Assembly (NCBI GenBank): GCA_018350325.1
Contig: JAEVLN010000046.1
Coordinates: forward strand, 62,001-126,000
Direction of reading: 5' to 3'
Length of the DNA stretch: 64,000 nucleotides
Source: Globodera rostochiensis
Lineage: Eukaryota > Nematoda > Chromadorea > Rhabditida > Heteroderidae
A model generated the notes under the pieces. It saw only the letters and a list, made by a program, of their open reading frames with translations, did no database searches and was not told the origin of the DNA. Shown here one piece after another: positions 34,101-44,400 of this stretch; within the stretch, counting starts at the first letter, position 1, and the number at the start of each line of letters is the position of its first letter. The position numbers were made by a program, and so were the translations under genes.

Positions 34101-36618
34101 CTCTACAAAGAACGTAAAGATTGCGCTCGATCATTCAAAAATGTTTAAATTTAGTGACAAATTAAAACGGTCTGCCGGGATCCCGACAACCCGATCAACC
34201 CTAAAGTGTGAGATTTGTAATCAAATTTTCTAAAAAATGCTTTATTATTCCCGATCAATGCCGAACAATTCTACAATTCTAAAAAACGGTTGGCAGGTTC
34301 CCGAATTCAAGCGGGAGCCCAAGAAATCCCGAGAAGAAATCCTGGTCCCGTCCAGTCTCTACAAAGAACGTAAAGATTGCGCTCGATCATTCAAAAATGT
34401 TTAAATTTAGTGCCAAATTGGCATGTGCCATAGGAGTTGTTGATGCTTGCCTGCATTGGGATGAACGAGTTGGGGATGGCATTTGCCAACTGTTCGGCCC
34501 GGTCAATGCACCCCTTGATGCCGAGCGCCGGGTCCGTCAGCACCAGGTCGGCACCGAACGCGCCCAAAAGTGTGCGCTAAAAGTTTAATTTAATTAAAAA
34601 GAATTGCCTGACAAATTTTTTCAATTTAACAAAGTTTATTAACAAAATAAATATGAAATAATAAAATTTGTTTTATTTATAAAATTAGACAAATATTTTT
34701 TGTTTACCCTCTCCCCGCTCATTGTCGATGGCATTGTGGCAATAAAGCGGTAGCCTCGCGCAGCAGCCACAAAAGCTAGAGCTGAAAGTGAACAAAAATC
34801 AAATTAAAATTATATTTCTATTTGAATAAAACAAATTAAAATCTTCTAATAAACGAATCAATTTTATTTAAATTTATGCTTAATCTAAAAATTAGTGCAG
34901 TACGGGACCGAGACTTTTGGGGAAACGGGGCCATTTATAAACAGAGCTTGAAAAAAAAGCGGGACCAACATTTCAGTCTCAGGGTGGACACTTCAGTACT
35001 GGTCGTCCCGCGCTAACCTACTAAAAACCAGAGATCGGACTTGAGGACCGATCGAGATTTCGATCGAGAATCTCGAAAAAAATTAAACAATTGAGATTCG
35101 TTCGAGATCACTGAAAAGCTCGAACGAATCTCGAAAAAATCTCGGTAAAAATTGTTCGATCGAGATTTCGACCGAGAATCTCGAAAAAATCTCGTCAAGA
35201 GATTTCGATCGAGAATCTGGATCGGTCCAATCTCTACTATAATTTCCATTAGAAGGCCCCGCTTTATGCGTATTTAAATTTGGCATTTTTGTGCCGCCGG
35301 CGCCGCACCAATGCCCGTATTGCCGCTGGTCGGCTCAATGATCGTGCTGAGGCCGGGCTTGATTTTGCCCTGACGTTCGGCCGCCTCCACCATGGCAATG
35401 CCAATGCGATCCTTGACCGAGCCGGCCGGGTTCATCCATTCCACCTTCACAGCTTAACGATACACATTTTAATCATTAATCCTTTTAATTAAATGCATAA
35501 AAATGATAAAAAATAATAATTAGGGGACAATTTGCATAGTTTCAATCCAATTAAGTTTCACGAAAAAGAAAAAATAAGTAATCAAAAAAAGGTGTGGTTG
35601 GTCTTTTTCTTAATCACTAGGGAATGGCATTTATATGCACATAAAATCTTGAAATATGCGCATAAAATATGCACCAAAAATTGCAAAATATGCACATAAA
35701 TTTTTCCAAATTCAATATAAAATTTCCCCAAAATTCTTCAAATTCCTTTCAACATTGGTTAAAATTGCTGATGAGATACATTTCCAAATTTTTAAGTGTT
35801 TTGACATTTTTGAACTTTTGTGACTATTTTGGCATTTTTGACGACTTTTTTGAACTTTTGTGACTATTTTGGCATTTTTGACGACTTTTTTGAACTTTTG
35901 TGACTATTTTGGCATTTTTTGACGACTTTTTTGAACTTTTGTTACTATTTTGGCATTTTTGACGACTTTTTTGAACTTTTGTGACTATTTTGCGCTTTTT
36001 TCAAAAAATTTCTTAAGAAACATGAAATAAAATAGAATTTTTCTTGCCAAGATCAATTTTTTTTTTGCAAAATGCCAAAATATGCACATAAAATGAAAAA
36101 AAATATGCACATAAATAGCGAAATATGCACAAATATGCAAATATGCACATAAATAGCGAAATATGCACAAATATGCAAATATGCACATAAATAGCGAAAT
36201 ATGCACAAATATGCACATAAATAGCGAAATATGCACAAATATGCAAATATGCACATAAATCGCAAAATATGCAAAAATATGCAAAATATGCACATGGAAA
36301 TGCGTTCTAAACGCTTCAAACCAAGCTGAAAACACGTTTTTCGTGCGTTTCAGACCGTTCCGAATTCAGGAAAAAAATATGCATGTGCATATCAATGCCA
36401 TCCCTATTAATCACATTTTTGGAAAAAAAAAAGCCTATTGTCAATACTATTGGACCAAAAAATATGATTTTTATTTAATTAATGAATTTTTTTTTTTTGT
36501 CGGAATTTTACCGACCGATTTTGGCGGCGCATCCGTCGGCGATTTTGTTCAGATAAACCATCGGCGTATTGCCAACAAGTTCACACACATCCTGACCAAT
36601 CTGTTCACGTGAAGCCAT
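31124..36618 (-). CDS. Cysteine synthase family PLP enzyme (10 exons, complete, 338 aa)
   Basis: Exons, 5' to 3': 36618-36516, 35452-35309, 34781-34708, 34576-34451, 33400-33287, 32976-32929, 32807-32738, 32262-32137, 32074-31966, 31226-31124. The total is 1017 nt with all phases consistent. The enzyme family joins sulfide (or cyanide) to activated serine or cysteine using pyridoxal phosphate. Visible motifs are [13 protein letters not shown], the PLP-lysine motif [11 protein letters not shown], the substrate/PLP loop EPTSGNTGI, the phosphate-binding [26 protein letters not shown] and [17 protein letters not shown]. No heme-binding or CBS regulatory domain is present, so cysteine synthase (CYSL-like) fits better than cystathionine beta-synthase. 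Intron 4 has a GC donor (CAG then GCAAGC, at 34450). At least four introns carry MITEs or tandem repeats, inflating the gene to 5.5 kb. Confidence 0.95.
31476..31935. repeat. 26-bp minisatellite in last intron of cysteine synthase
   Basis: About 17 copies of GTAAAGTCAGGTCTCGAG plus TCTTGGG(G) or CCTGG, with a partial higher-order pattern: the TCTCGGGGACAAGTCTCGGG variant recurs at about 31705 and 31895. The array ends 30 bp before exon 9. Confidence 0.92.
32442..32727. mobile_element. 286-bp hAT MITE (CAGGGACGTAGCCAG), TSD CCTGCCCC (8/8)
   Basis: The left end is CAGGGACGTAGCCAG and the right end CTGGCTACGTCCCTG. The duplications are at 32434-32441 and 32728-32735. CAGGG(A/G)CGTAGCCAG is a common hAT terminus across animals. 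The interior carries the GATA-loop hairpin (32535-32562) and poly-C/poly-G. The right duplication overlaps the intron 7 donor (GTGGGG, 32737-32732), so insertion happened almost on the splice site without destroying it. Confidence 0.93.
33770..34395. repeat. About 235-bp tandem repeat, 2.7 copies, in cysteine synthase intron 4
   Basis: Units starting near TGCCGAACAATTCTAAAAAA recur at 33790, 34025 and 34259. Each contains GGCAGGTTCCCGAATTCAAG, GGGCCCGTCCGGTCTCTA and CGGGATCCCGACAA...ATCAACCCTA, which match hAT-like terminal motifs seen elsewhere. It was probably a MITE or MITE pair that became tandem. Confidence 0.8.
34893..35020. mobile_element. 128-bp hAT-like MITE, TSD CTAAAAAT/C (7/8)
   Basis: The left end is TAGTGCAGTACGGGACCGAG and the right end, inward, TAGGTTAGCGCGGGACGACC. 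The flanks are CTAAAAAT (34885-34892) and CTAAAAAC (35021-35028). The interior has CGGGACC-type sequence related to the big 31-bp satellite. A second element (35029-35236, TAGAGATTGG-type termini and CGAGATTTCGATCG repeats) starts immediately after it. Confidence 0.75.
35618..36406. mobile_element. 789-bp hAT-like element, TSD TTAATCAC (8/8)
   Basis: The termini are TAGGGAATGGCATTTATATG and, inward from the right, TAGGGATGGCATTGATATGC. The duplications TTAATCAC are at 35610-35617 and 36407-36414. The interior has five copies of a 39-bp unit (GAACTTTTGTGACTATTTTG) at about 35806-36000 and AAATATGCACATAAATAGCG repeats at about 36080-36290. It fills intron 1 of cysteine synthase. Confidence 0.95.
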
Positions 36619-38478
36619 AATTTAAATTGTTTAAAGTTTTATTTTGACCACCTGAACAGATTTGTTTGTTATAATTTAGAAATTTATTTCAATTTTTTTA
36701 AGTATTTAAATATTCGGGATGCTAATCATAAAAATAACGCTATTTTACCGGGGTTTGCATTCAAAACAATTTTTGAACCACTTCAATTTTTTGCAAAATT
36801 ATAGGGGGAAAAGTCAAGTTTTCTGGCCATAACTTTTTTGAAACTTGTCCAATCACAAAGGTTTAACTTAATGTTAGCTTCAGCTCCTCGAGATCTTTCG
36901 ATTGGCTTTAAGACTTTCTAAATCGGTTAAGGTTGAAGCGAGTTATGCTCAATGGATGAGTTGGATATGGATGAGATGGGTATGGATGAGTTTGGGTGGG
37001 ACCCGGGGAAAAGTGACGCGAATTTGTCAACCATTTTTTGTTTCTTCTAAATATCGTTTAAAGACAAAAGTTGAATTTTTATTACAAAAAATTTATGAAT
37101 ATAAACAAAATTGAGAACATTTAAGGTTTTTAAAGCTAGAAAAGTAAACGGTCCCCGCCCCCCCCCCTTTTTGTGAGAGGGTTGGATTTAAATAATTAAA
37201 AAATTTGCTTCGAAATTTTCTCCAAAATTTATGACAAATCTTTACAAAATTCAAAAAAAATAAGGACGAAGGCCTCAAATAAGGACACATCTTATAAATA
37301 AGGACAGCATACGAGACCTCTGCTTTAAATGCAATCAATTTGGGTGGGGGGGGGGGTCATTTAAGCTAAAATATTTATTTTATATATTTGTCGTATTTAA
37401 GCTAAAATATTTATTTTATATATTTGTCGTATTTAAGCTAAAATATTTATTTTATATATTTGTCGTATTTAAGCTAAAATATTTATTTTATATATTTGTC
37501 GTATTTAAGCTAAAATATTTATTTTATATATTTGTCGTATCGATTGGCCCATTTCAAATGGAATGAATGAATAAAATGAATGTGCAGCAGCAGCAGCAGG
37601 GTGAGTGAGTTGACGACGACTACGACAAAGTGCATCATTTGCTCCTATTTATTGGAGTTTGGGTTAATCTTTGCTCGGGGGGGGGGGCCGGCCGCACATT
37701 TTTATTTATTTTTATTATTTAACAATAAAATTTAAATTATTTATGCATATGTTTTGTATAAGCGAAAAAAGCAAGTTTGAAAAATTGGAAGACAAGTCAA
37801 AAAAAAATATTCATCGCTAATGGTGAAATTTTTTAATTTTTTATAAACCTAAAGTTTGGGACTTTATTTTAGTTTATGCGTCCAAAACTGACTTCAGCTT
37901 AAAGCCACGAAAGATCTCGAAGAGCTGAAGCATTGTTAAGCTAAAGCTTTACGATTGGATAAATAGGTATCAAAAAAATTGATTTTTCGACGTTTTCTGG
38001 GCCTAAATTTTTTTGATATTTGTCCAATCGTAAAGCTTTATCTTAACAATATCTTCAACTCTTCGAAAGCTTTGAAATGGGTTTAAGAATGTATGAATCG
38101 GTTAAGTTTTAAGTCAGTTTTAGACGCATAAATTGAAATTAGAGCATAAAATTTTAGTACATATTAAGCAGAGGGGTACCATAAGTCCAAAGTAAAATCT
38201 AAAATTTGAAAAATTGGGTAAAAAATACGCTTAATATTCTTACATTTTGGACATTTTAAAGCAAAAAATTCCAAGAAAATTCAAAAAGTAATGAGAAAAA
38301 TGCTTGAAAATTAACTATGTAGTTTGGCCATCTGTCTTAAGATTTATTCAAAATTTAAATAAATTTCAAATAAAGGACAGAAAAGGACGCGCACCTCTCA
38401 AATAAAGGACGAACCTTTAAAAAAAGGACATATGCCACCCCCTGCTGGTATTAAGAGCGCGCCTCAAATGCTTTAGGC
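36619..38478. other. Intergenic between cysteine synthase start and DEG/ENaC stop
   Basis: The interval contains a 36-bp tandem repeat (37359-37539, five copies built from ATTTAAGCTAAAATATTTA), poly-G tracts, and a foldback sequence (about 37878-38138, arms TTTATGCGTCCAAAACTGAC and complement). It also contains the MITE at 38169-38447. An AAATAAGGACA-repeat patch at 37255-37325 begins, on the minus strand, CAGAGGTCTCGTATGCTGTC. No gene is seen. Confidence 0.6.
38169..38447. mobile_element. 279-bp hAT-like MITE, TSD (A/G)TATTAAG (7/8)
   Basis: The left end is CAGAGGGGTACCATAAGTCC; the right end read inward is CAGCAGGGGGTGGCATATGTCC with a two-base offset. The flanks are ATATTAAG (38161-38168) and GTATTAAG (38448-38455). 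Its edge lies about 30 bp downstream of the DEG/ENaC stop codon and may contribute to that gene's 3' end. Confidence 0.75.
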
Positions 38479-41400
38479 TTATGAGAGGCTAACATAAAAG
38501 TTTCCACCACCACCACCACCATCATTGTCATCAGTATCTTTGTCGTCTTCCACCTCCTTTACGATGTCGATGCCATTTTTTTGGCACGCCAAATCCGTGG
38601 CACTTCCGATGAAAAATTCGGAGGTGGTCGAATTGTGGCGCAATTTGGTTGCGGCCCCATTTTTCTTAATTGTTTGTTTAATTGTTTTATTATTGGTTTC
38701 TTTTGAAATATTAATTTTAAATTTAAATTATTTAAAAAAACGCAATTTTAAAATTTAAATTATTTAAAAAAACGCAATTTTAAATTTTATTTTAAAAAAC
38801 GCAATTTTAAATTTAAATTATTTAAAAAAACGCAATTTTAAATTTAAATTATTTAAAAAAACGCAATTTTAAATTTAAATTATTTAAAAAACGCAATTTT
38901 AAATTTAAATTATTTAAAAAAACGCAATTTTAAATTTAAATTATTTAAAAAAACGCAATTTTAAATTTAAATTATTTAAAAAAACGCAATTTTAAAATTT
39001 AAATTATTTTAAAAAAACGCTACCGTAGTATTATCCTTTATGGTCGACGGCGAGCCTACAGTAGCCGCGCCGACTGACGGAATTGATGACACTTTGCGCA
39101 GGCGTTGTTTTGCCGCTTTCTTCAGGCGTTGACTCAGTGTTTTTGAACCTTTTTCAAATGATTTAAAAAATTAATTAATTAACGTCATTTAATCAAAATG
39201 GCGCTCGCCTTAAATTTGGAACAATTTTCTTTACAAAAAAACCGTTACAAAATAAATAATACCGTATTTTTTGGCAAAAAATTTCCTTAAGCCATTCCCA
39301 GAAAAATTGGAAAAAATTGAGTAAGTGATAACGAAATTGCACATATTTTTTGTGTGGTTCAAAAGATGTTGATTAAATGGCATTAATAAAATAAAACAAA
39401 AAATTTTTATTAATAAAAAAAGAATAATTAATAAATTTAAATTCTTTTACGACGCGACTCCACCAGCGAAGGCCCTTTTCTGTGCACAATGACGTCGCCA
39501 CTTTCTTGACCAGACGACGATGTGCCCGGGGGGACGTCCCGGCGGAAGCGCCGTCGGCAAAAAATGGTCAAAATGCGGAGCACAAAAACGACCACCTGTT
39601 TACATATTAATTAATTTGTTACCTTTTTAAATTGTGTAAAATAAAAGTTAAATGTATAAAAATTTATATGAATTGATTAAAAATCCTTATTAGACAAATG
39701 AATTAAAACAACAATTTTTATTTGGTTAATTAAATTTAAATTGATAGCTTAATTATTAAATGCTTTCAAAACAAATGATTAATTTTTTTTAAATTTTAAA
39801 ACACAAAAAATTGATTAAAAATTTCAATGAAAAACCAATTACCTATAAATGTTGGCCTTCAAAAATCACCTCAAAAAGTGTCAAAATGCTTGCTCCAAGC
39901 CAAAGGCCCGCCTGTCCTCCCACGTCGGACACAAAATTGACAAACTTCAAAGCAAAAATTGTTTAAAAATTAATTTTAAATTTTAATTTAAAATTTCAAT
40001 CTTGCCATGTACGACTCGCTTTCCGTCAACACTTCGTGCGACATTTGTTCATAATAAATTTCCAACATAACAGCTGATTCTCTGCAAAATTTATAAAAAA
40101 TGCAAAAAAAAAAGAATTTAAAAATATTATTTATTGATTTTTTTTTTGCTTCTTTAACTTAGAGCGGGATCGAGTTTTTAAGAACCGTGATCTAGTAAAG
40201 GAAAGATTCAGTCCCAAAAAGAGGGAATTTCAGTCCCAATCCCCGAGCTATTCGAAACTAAAAATAACAAAAATTCGGGTTAAAGAAAATATTAAATTTA
40301 GAAAAACAAAAATAACATTAAAATTAATTTTAAAAGACTTTTAAAAAAATACGCGTTAAATTCGTGACAAATTCCTTTAGCTTTTGCACAGCCGGAGGAT
40401 GCTTTAAACGCCTCCGGGGTCAGGCGAGCAGATGAGAAAGTTGGGGTGTACAAATCTTAACATTCTTAAATTAAAATGTTTCATTTTTTAAATGACCAAA
40501 AATATTTATTAACATTAATCATCAGGGCTGATACTTTTAGGCTCGAAAAAAAAATCTCGAAATACGTACATAAATTGGTGCAAAAAAAGTGCCAAAATAG
40601 GCTCAAAAAACTGGGCTCATGAGAAAAAAATGTGCATAAAAATAACAATAATGGCTTAAAAATTTGTTTTTTACATGTCAAAATTATCGATAAATAGGGT
40701 AGCCATTTTTAGGCAAGAAAATTGCAAAAAATGCGCCTAAAAAAAGCGTGAAATTCTATGGAAAAAAATCTTGACAAAAAATTCAAATTTTATTACATTT
40801 TTTAAGAAAAAAAATTTTCAAAAACGCCCAAAATAGTGGCAAAAAATCTTTACTTGTAATAGGAATATTCCTAAATAGGTTTTTTAGGTGAGTTTAAAAC
40901 GACGATATTAACATGTTTTTCGTGCATAACTCACAAAACAAAGCTGCAGAAATAGGGTAGGACGGGACCGGGACCAGTACTGAAATGTCTTTTCTGGGAC
41001 TGAAATTTAGTCCCGGGTTTTTTTAAGCTCCGTTATAAATGGTCCCGGTTTTTTTCAAAACGGGCCGGTTTTTTTGACCGGGACTAATTTAGTGCTGGTC
41101 CCGTTTTTCCCAAAAGTCCCGGTCCCGTCCTCTAGTAAAAAACACTAAAAATAGCATCCCTAATGATCACTATTTTTAGTTCATATTCCGATCACTATAA
41201 ATAAAAAGGCAAAAAAAGGGGGGGTATTTTTGGCTGGCGGCACTGAAACGATGCCGCCCAGAAACGTAGCGGCCCCCGGGGGGACATTTTCCTTTATTAA
41301 GTCAAATGGCACGCCGAATCGTGGCGCCTGCGTGGCTCAGTGGGTTAAATATGGGTGTGCATCAAAATGCGAATGTCGGCTGCCCGAGAGATCAGTTCTC

Positions 41401-44400
41401 TGCCACGCATGCCAACTTTTTTTCCCCTTTTATTTTACCTTTGTTTTTGTTTTTCATGCATTTTTATAATGTTTTATAAAATTAGAGTTGGTTTTTTAAA
41501 TCCTTAAAATTGAAAAATTCAAATTCTATGAAATTTATTCGCAAAAAACTGGCCCCTTTCCGCAGTTGACACTTCCACAGGCAGAAACTTTATTTTTTGA
41601 GTGCATTTTTTATTGAATTTTTGTTCAAAAATGCCAAAATCAAAAAATTAGTGAGGCAAGAAAAATTCGAACTTTATTTCATTTCCTTCAGAAATTTTTT
41701 GAAAAAAGCAGTTCGAAATAGGCCCAAAAGTTCAAAAAAGTCGCCAAAAATGCCAAAATAATGCTTAGCCAATGACTAAGTTATGACTGACGGCGCCAAG
41801 GTGGCCGGCGCCAAAACGACCGGACCCAATTTATTTTATTTGTCCCTGTCCCCCCCCCCCCAAATTTGCCATGTTTGCACGGATGCTTGCAAAAGCATTG
41901 TTGGGCTCGCGTGAATTTGGTGCTCTCCACCAGCAAACAATTGCGCGAAAGTGCGTCCAAACTGTTGCAGACCTTTCAATAAAATTTAAATAATCAAAAG
42001 AAATAAATATTGAAACGAATTCATTTTATATTCAATATTTATTATTTAATATTTTAATTATAATATTTTGTATATTTTTTATTTAATTTATTAGCCTCAT
42101 ACTATTTTTAAAATAGCTATTTTCTATAATAATACCCGTCCCCCTAATTAGTAACCCCCATCTAATAATACATCCCACCTCCCCCCGCCTCAATTAGTAC
42201 CCCCACCTCTCCCCGGGAGGGTTGAAAAATAATACCCCCCTCAATTAGTCCCCCCCCCCCTCAATTAGTACCCCCCACCCCTGGGTAGCCCCCCTCAATT
42301 AGTACCCCACCCCCATCTAATACCCCCCCCCCCCCGGGGAAAGGTTGAAAAATAATAACCCCCCTCAATTAGTACCCCCCACCCCCGGGTAGCCCCCCTC
42401 AATTAGTACCCCACCCCCATCTAATACCCCCCCCCCCCCGGGGAAGGGTTGAAAAATAATATCCCCCCCCCCATCTAATACATAATAAAATAACCCCCTC
42501 TGAAAATAGAAGATCTTTTTTTTAAGGAAAATTAGCATACAAATGCATTTTAAAAATCTATTTTTTATAATCTTGCATTTCATATTAAGACCAATCATGG
42601 ATTCGCGAATCGATTCGACTCCCACCTCTTCAGAAAAACTGGTAAGCCTTGCACATGCTTTTAAAAATCTCGCATTTATGGCCTAAGGTCGTCTGCGACA
42701 ACTCCAACCCGACCACAAGCCAAAAAATGGACGCATGCGAAACTTCACAGGCAACAACTGACAACAATAATGAGTAGGGCTGGCATTTATATTGACTAAA
42801 AAACGCCAAAAACCTCCAAAATATTGAAAAAAAAAAACTCTAAAAACTAACCAAATTCGGTCAATGTATTCGTGAAACACTTAAAATTTGTACATTTTTT
42901 ATCATTTCTTTCTCTCAACATTTGTAAATGTCTTATTTTTGACATGGTTTGGAAAATTTAATAAAAATGTCAAAAATAATAAATTTTTTCGGAAAATTTC
43001 GATCTTTAGGGGATGCGTCAAAGAAAAGGTCATTTTATTTTAGGGGGTGCATTTTTGGTTTGAAAAAATTATTGAATTTTAAGGGTTTGTTTTATTGCAT
43101 CTCGACATCTCGAAAAATCTCGACTCGAGATTTCGCTCGAAGCTCAAGTCCGGCTCTAATTGACCATCCCTGCTCAGTACCAGTGCCGGTCCCGGTTTTT
43201 CCCAAAAGTCCCGAACCCGTCCAACCCTAGCTATTCGTAAAAAAAACTTGAAAATCTCAGCCCAACTGATGAGCCGACAATGCTGCTGCTTTCATCGCGA
43301 AAACGCCGGCCGCAATTGAGCATCAAGGACAAACTCGGCATTTTGGACTTTGCCAAAACATCCTCCATTCGCGCGTCCAGCAAACATTTCAATGTGGACA
43401 GACAGAACATACGGGAGTGGATGAAACAGGAACAAAATTTAAGGGAAAGGTAGTAAAAACATTGGGTAATGTGTAGTTAAGTTTGTACCCCCCCCCCCCC
43501 CCCCCCCCCTCCCCCCACCCATTTTTGGAAAAAATAAAATTTTTTCTTAAAAGTCATGCAAAACGTGTTTCTAGGGATTAGTGGGGCCGGGTCTGAGCTC
43601 CACTTCGACCAATTTCGAAACCCGGACCCGAATTCACAATTTTACACGTTTTGCATAACATTTAAGAAAAGTTTTATTTATTTTTTCCAAAAATAGGAGG
43701 TACAAACTTAACTATTACCAAACATTGTTAAAATTTTTGTTAAAATTAATTTTAATTCAGTTTGAATTCTGCCGCCAAGCGCAAACGGCGGATTGGTGGA
43801 GGCCGCAAATTGAGCAACGCAAACTTTGACAAAACGTTAGCCGATTGGGTGAAGGAGTTGCGCGAGAACAATGTGCGTGTGTCGCGCAATATGATTGTTG
43901 CGCGGGCACAGCAAATCAGCGGCAACTACGACAATTTGAAACATTTTTCGGTAAAAAAAATGCCGGGGTTTCTTGAACAATAAGTGAATTTTTTGTTAGT
44001 TGTAGATATTGATCGGGACAATTTTGATAACAATCGATAGTCTTGATGAGACGAATCGATCTAGTTGGGTGGGAAGTTGATGATCAGACGCTTCTAAAGC
44101 GAGTTATTGCCTCTCAAAGTTGAGAAAACCATAGGGGGGAGGAAGGACCTTTTGGTAACATTTGTGGAAAATATTTGTTTGGTATCAATCGACAGCTCTC
44201 AATGAGACAACGTGGGGTGGGGGAAGTTGATCAACGCCGTTTGAGTACTGGCCAGTTGAGTCCCAACATAAAAAAGACACTTCAGTACCCCAAAGGCTAT
44301 GAATTTTATTTGAAGGTGCGCGGAGCTGTTTTTTTATTCAATATTTTTATAGGCCAGTCATGGCTGGCTCGAGTGTTTCATGAAGCGACACAACTTTTCT

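Noticed and set aside
36013..36335. His/Ile/Cys-rich minus-strand open frames
   Set aside because: They arise from AAATATGCACATAAATAGCG repeats inside the 789-bp hAT-like element.
40955..41134. Assigning a target duplication to this element
   Set aside because: The flanks TGCAGAAA and GTAAAAAA do not match, so only the inverted termini are claimed.
41326..41412. Functional tRNA gene
   Set aside because: The acceptor stem pairs, but the anticodon loop and B box are abnormal, so only a tRNA-like sequence is recorded.
42365..42625. Gly-rich open frame on the minus strand
   Set aside because: It is a translation of the C-rich tandem repeat and overlaps the start of the well-supported CENP-B-like gene on the other strand.
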